From positions 1 to 59,978 of the IMG/VR virus record IMGVR_UViG_3300034101_003213: DNA of 59,978 nucleotides. One strand, given 5' to 3'. The number at the start of each line of letters is the position of its first letter. The stretch's first letter is position 1. The stretch is from a virus. A model generated the notes under the pieces. It was not told the origin of the DNA, did no database searches, and saw only the letters and a program-made list of their open reading frames with translations. Of the stretch, positions 58,343 through 59,978 are shown piece after piece. Made by a program: the position numbers and the translations under genes.

Positions 58343-59101
58343 ATGAACTATTTGACCCAATACTACAAAGACCTCTGTGAGCAACTTGAAAAGAAAATAA
58401 ATTTTTTGGAGGCTCTTGATCCAAAATTGCAAGCACAACTTGCCGAACTTGATCGCAGAAAAAAAGAACGAGAAAACAATCCAAAATTGAAAGCACAGTT
58501 GGATGCGGCCTTTGCTGAGAAGAACAGAAAAGAAGAGGCACCCTATAACATTCCCAACATGCCAAACTTGTCAGCCAACATAGAATTTTCAAGTCAGAGC
58601 CGTGCAAGGTCTGGATCTGGCATTCCAACCCCAACAAGTGAACTTGATGCCTTCACCACATTGGGCGCAGATAAGCAAGGAAGAATTGCTTCAGGTCTTT
58701 CTACCTCCACACTCAAGGGAATGCAACAAGCCCAATATGACAGATCAAAAGGAATTCTCGGTGGAAGATCAATTTCTCCTGTAAACCCTGCATTGAATAG
58801 AAATAGCGTAGCAACACAAAATTTAATATCAAAAACTTTGGATGACAGAAAAGGACCTCTCGGTGGAAGAGCAGGGGCACAATCATATGTGGATACATTA
58901 AACCGAACAGGTGATACCAAATCTCTCTATGGAAAAAGTTATGATGAACTAAAAGCAATGAGAGATGAATTGGATCAACAAATCCGTGCTGGATTCAAAT
59001 CAGGAAATAAAACAATAGATCCTACAAAAAGAAGAACTCTAATGGATTTGAATACTGCAATAGATACATCTTTAAAATCAAAAATTAAAAGAAATTTTTA
59101 A
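58343..59101 (+). CDS. Putative internal head protein, MNYLTQYYK family (252 aa)
   Basis: 252 aa from the ATG at 58343. MNYLTQYYKDLCEQLEKKIN then FLE|A (21-24) is almost identical in pattern to the 55615 protein, while the rest differs. A repeated DPKLxAQL/NPKLKAQLD unit at 26-55 and two ILGGR/PLGGR motifs follow. Polar, charged and without enzyme motifs. A terminator follows. Confidence 0.62.
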   Translation: MNYLTQYYKDLCEQLEKKINFLEALDPKLQAQLAELDRRKKERENNPKLKAQLDAAFAEKNRKEEAPYNIPNMPNLSANIEFSSQSRARSGSGIPTPTSELDAFTTLGADKQGRIASGLSTSTLKGMQQAQYDRSKGILGGRSISPVNPALNRNSVATQNLISKTLDDRKGPLGGRAGAQSYVDTLNRTGDTKSLYGKSYDELKAMRDELDQQIRAGFKSGNKTIDPTKRRTLMDLNTAIDTSLKSKIKRNF

Positions 59102-59131
59102 AGAATAATATAAAAATTTTATAGTGAACCT

Positions 59132-59163
59132 TTTCCGGCTCTTTTGGGGCCGGAAATTTTTTT
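59132..59163 (+). terminator. Rho-independent terminator after the 58343 gene
   Basis: TTTCCGGC, a 9-nt loop, GCCGGAAA, then seven T residues on the plus strand. Confidence 0.88.
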
Positions 59164-59395
59164 GACCATCCCATGTAATTTGAAAAAGGGGGTCATGGGG
59201 GGTGGGGGTATTTTTGAAGAAAATTTAAAATTATTAGAGGGGTCGGTGGGCTAGCCGCTCCGATAACCCCCCGGAGTATGGGACCCAAATCACTGTTTGG
59301 ACCGCTGTACCCTTAGCTAAATTAATATTTGAAATTAATAATAAAGCCCCCTGTTCGGGGGCCCAACCTGCCGGTTGTAGTTTGTTATTAGCTCT
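59164..59395. other. Gene-free segment with a GC-rich, hairpin-forming block and probable sequence junction
   Basis: No credible ORF. At 59240-59300 a GC-rich block in AT-rich surroundings can form GGGTC/GACCC (59240-59244 with 59282-59286), CTCCG/CGGAG (59258-59262 with 59272-59276) and CCAAA/TTTGG (59285-59289 with 59296-59300; the first two cannot all coexist with the third). At 59346-59362, GCCCCC-TGTTC-GGGGGC resembles a terminator but lacks a U-run on its right. To its right the composition becomes GC-rich. Confidence 0.5.
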
Positions 59396-59620
59396 TCACA
59401 TTTCCCCCCATCCCGCCGAAGCGAGCCAATCGTTATCGGCATCCCAATCCTCGCGGGTCATCTGCCCGCAGGCATCCGCGAAGGAATCGTTATTCGCATC
59501 GCGTTCATCGATAACGGCGTTCATTTCCTCGGTGCAACTGACGCACATTTCGGTAGCGTCAATCGGGGCCACACGGCCACACGCGCAGCACTCGCCTTCG
59601 TGATGGTTGGGGTTGCTCAT
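59396..59620 (-). CDS. Small CxxC zinc-ribbon-like protein, actinophage-like region
   Basis: 74 aa from the ATG at 59620. CCACGRVAPIDATEMCVSC gives two CxxC pairs, a likely zinc ribbon, followed by an acidic tail (DANNDSFADACG, DWDADNDWLASAG). The DNA is about 58% GC, unlike anything to the left. TTGCAT-N18-TACAAT-N6-ATG marks a leaderless start. It looks like a gene from an actinobacteriophage rather than from the T4-like phage. Confidence 0.65.
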   Translation of the reverse strand: MSNPNHHEGECCACGRVAPIDATEMCVSCTEEMNAVIDERDANNDSFADACGQMTREDWDADNDWLASAGWGEM

Positions 59621-59626
59621 GCGTCC

Positions 59627-59656
59627 ATTGTAGCACACGACTACCCTGGAATGCAA
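59627..59656 (-). promoter_or_regulatory. Promoter TTGCAT-N18-TACAAT (left-going, leaderless)
   Basis: Minus-strand promoter ending 6 nt before the ATG at 59620, mirror image of the one on the other side. Confidence 0.68.
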
Positions 59657-59700
59657 GCGCCTAGCAAACTTTATAATATTCTACGATACGCTTGCATTCC
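59648..59700. repeat. 12-bp inverted repeat spanning both -35 elements
   Basis: GGAATGCAAGCG (59648-59659) and CGCTTGCATTCC (59689-59700), a perfect pair with a 29-nt centre. Each arm contains one -35 (TTGCAT), so a dimeric repressor or activator could control both genes. Confidence 0.8.
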
Positions 59701-59721
59701 TGCCGGTGGCCGTGGTATCAT
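59692..59721 (+). promoter_or_regulatory. Promoter TTGCAT-N18-TATCAT (right-going, leaderless)
   Basis: Plus-strand promoter ending 6 nt before the ATG at 59728, with the same spacer and the same distance as the left-going promoter. Confidence 0.68.
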
Positions 59722-59727
59722 TGGGGC

Positions 59728-59978
59728 ATGACCCCCACCGCCAATCGTTACGAATCCATCCGCGCCACGGCCATCGAAGCCTTCATCGGCCACCTTGCAT
59801 CGGCTACCCTCTTCGACCTGCGCGCTGCCGAGACTTGGTACGCCGAGGCCCGGGAGTTTGCGGAGTCGCTGCGCGGCCATCGGCCCGATTGGTCGCTGGA
59901 AGTTTCGGCCTCTGTCGTGTCGGCCTTCTCGCCCCGTGTGACGTGGGGCCATAATAAGGCTAAGGCCCTACAGTACGC
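59728..59978 (+). CDS. DUF7178-like actinophage protein, 3' end outside window
   Basis: 84 residues are visible. FDLRAAETWYAEAREFAESL and VVSAFSPRVTWGHNKAKAL follow a pattern common in actinobacteriophages (helix with TWY-A-A, then a SP-x-x-x-W-x-x-N turn). The function is unknown in that group. GC content and codon use are unlike the T4-like genes. The reading frame is open to the window edge. Confidence 0.6.
   Translation, partial: MTPTANRYESIRATAIEAFIGHLASATLFDLRAAETWYAEAREFAESLRGHRPDWSLEVSASVVSAFSPRVTWGHNKAKALQY

Noticed and set aside
59236-59325. Possible tRNA or self-cleaving ribozyme
   Set aside because: No TPsiC GTTCRA box, no acceptor-stem match, and no hammerhead (CTGATGA/GAAA) or HDV-type core could be fitted.
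59346-59362. Functional terminator GCCCCC/GGGGGC
   Set aside because: No U-run follows on the plus strand, and it sits at the apparent junction, so it is better read as a truncated terminator.

Overview
The window is almost entirely the genome of a low-GC, T4-like contractile-tailed phage, most like the marine T4 superfamily. The recognisable T4 gene set includes gp4, gp6, gp13, gp15-gp23, gp25, gp26, gp32, gp33, gp46-gp48, gp53, gp55, UvsY and UvsW, and the head/tail block keeps the T4 order 15-16-17-18-19-20-(67/68)-21-22-23. There are no tRNA genes, photosynthesis genes or host housekeeping genes. The host cannot be named. A dense glycan cassette and collagen-like fibres suggest a Gram-negative, surface-polysaccharide-bearing host, but this is inference.

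Layout. (1) 1-1311: 3' part of a collagen-like fibre gene with 45-bp tandem repeats. (2) 1322-5668: recombination and late-transcription genes gp46, gp47 and gp55, preceded by Gmd. (3) 5699-15306: a tightly overlapping minus-strand cassette of glycosyltransferases, methyltransferases and an epimerase, including four fucosyltransferase-like proteins. (4) 15410-18014: uvsY, uvsW and an Sm-like protein on the plus strand. (5) 18005-38653: structural block on the minus strand (capsid, scaffold, protease, portal, tubes, sheath, terminase, neck, baseplate wedge, hub). (6) 38680-41143: plus-strand gp4, tube-initiator-like, gp26 and associated genes. (7) 41172-42323: gp32 and gp33. (8) 42402-50567: virion-associated and hypothetical genes, including a 1179-residue Cys-rich protein. 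(9) 50595-54574: deaminase-like, Sm-like, lysozyme-LysM, FkbM and GMP reductase genes. (10) 54584-59101: small genes and a set of proteins with a shared N-terminus that look like internal head proteins. (11) about 59.36-59.98 kb: GC-rich sequence with actinophage-like leaderless genes, which looks like a different genome joined to the first.

Regulation. Two promoter classes can be read directly. Eight sigma70-like sites all have a 16-bp spacer (TTGAYW/TTGTAT-N16-TATAAT-like) and precede replication, recombination and metabolic genes. About seventeen NATAAATA late-type sites, plus three weaker YCTAAATA variants, precede virion genes; the window encodes gp55 and gp33, the factors that read such sites. 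At thirteen or more genes the late motif lies only 5-8 nt from the ATG, predicting leaderless or nearly leaderless late mRNAs. Two late sites are back-to-back bidirectional palindromes.

The most interesting proposal is a family of prohead-protease-targeted proteins. It includes a lysozyme-LysM protein and an extra gene between gp21 and gp22, each with an N-terminal LxE|(A/G/Q)-type site. These may be packaged in the head and ejected with the DNA.
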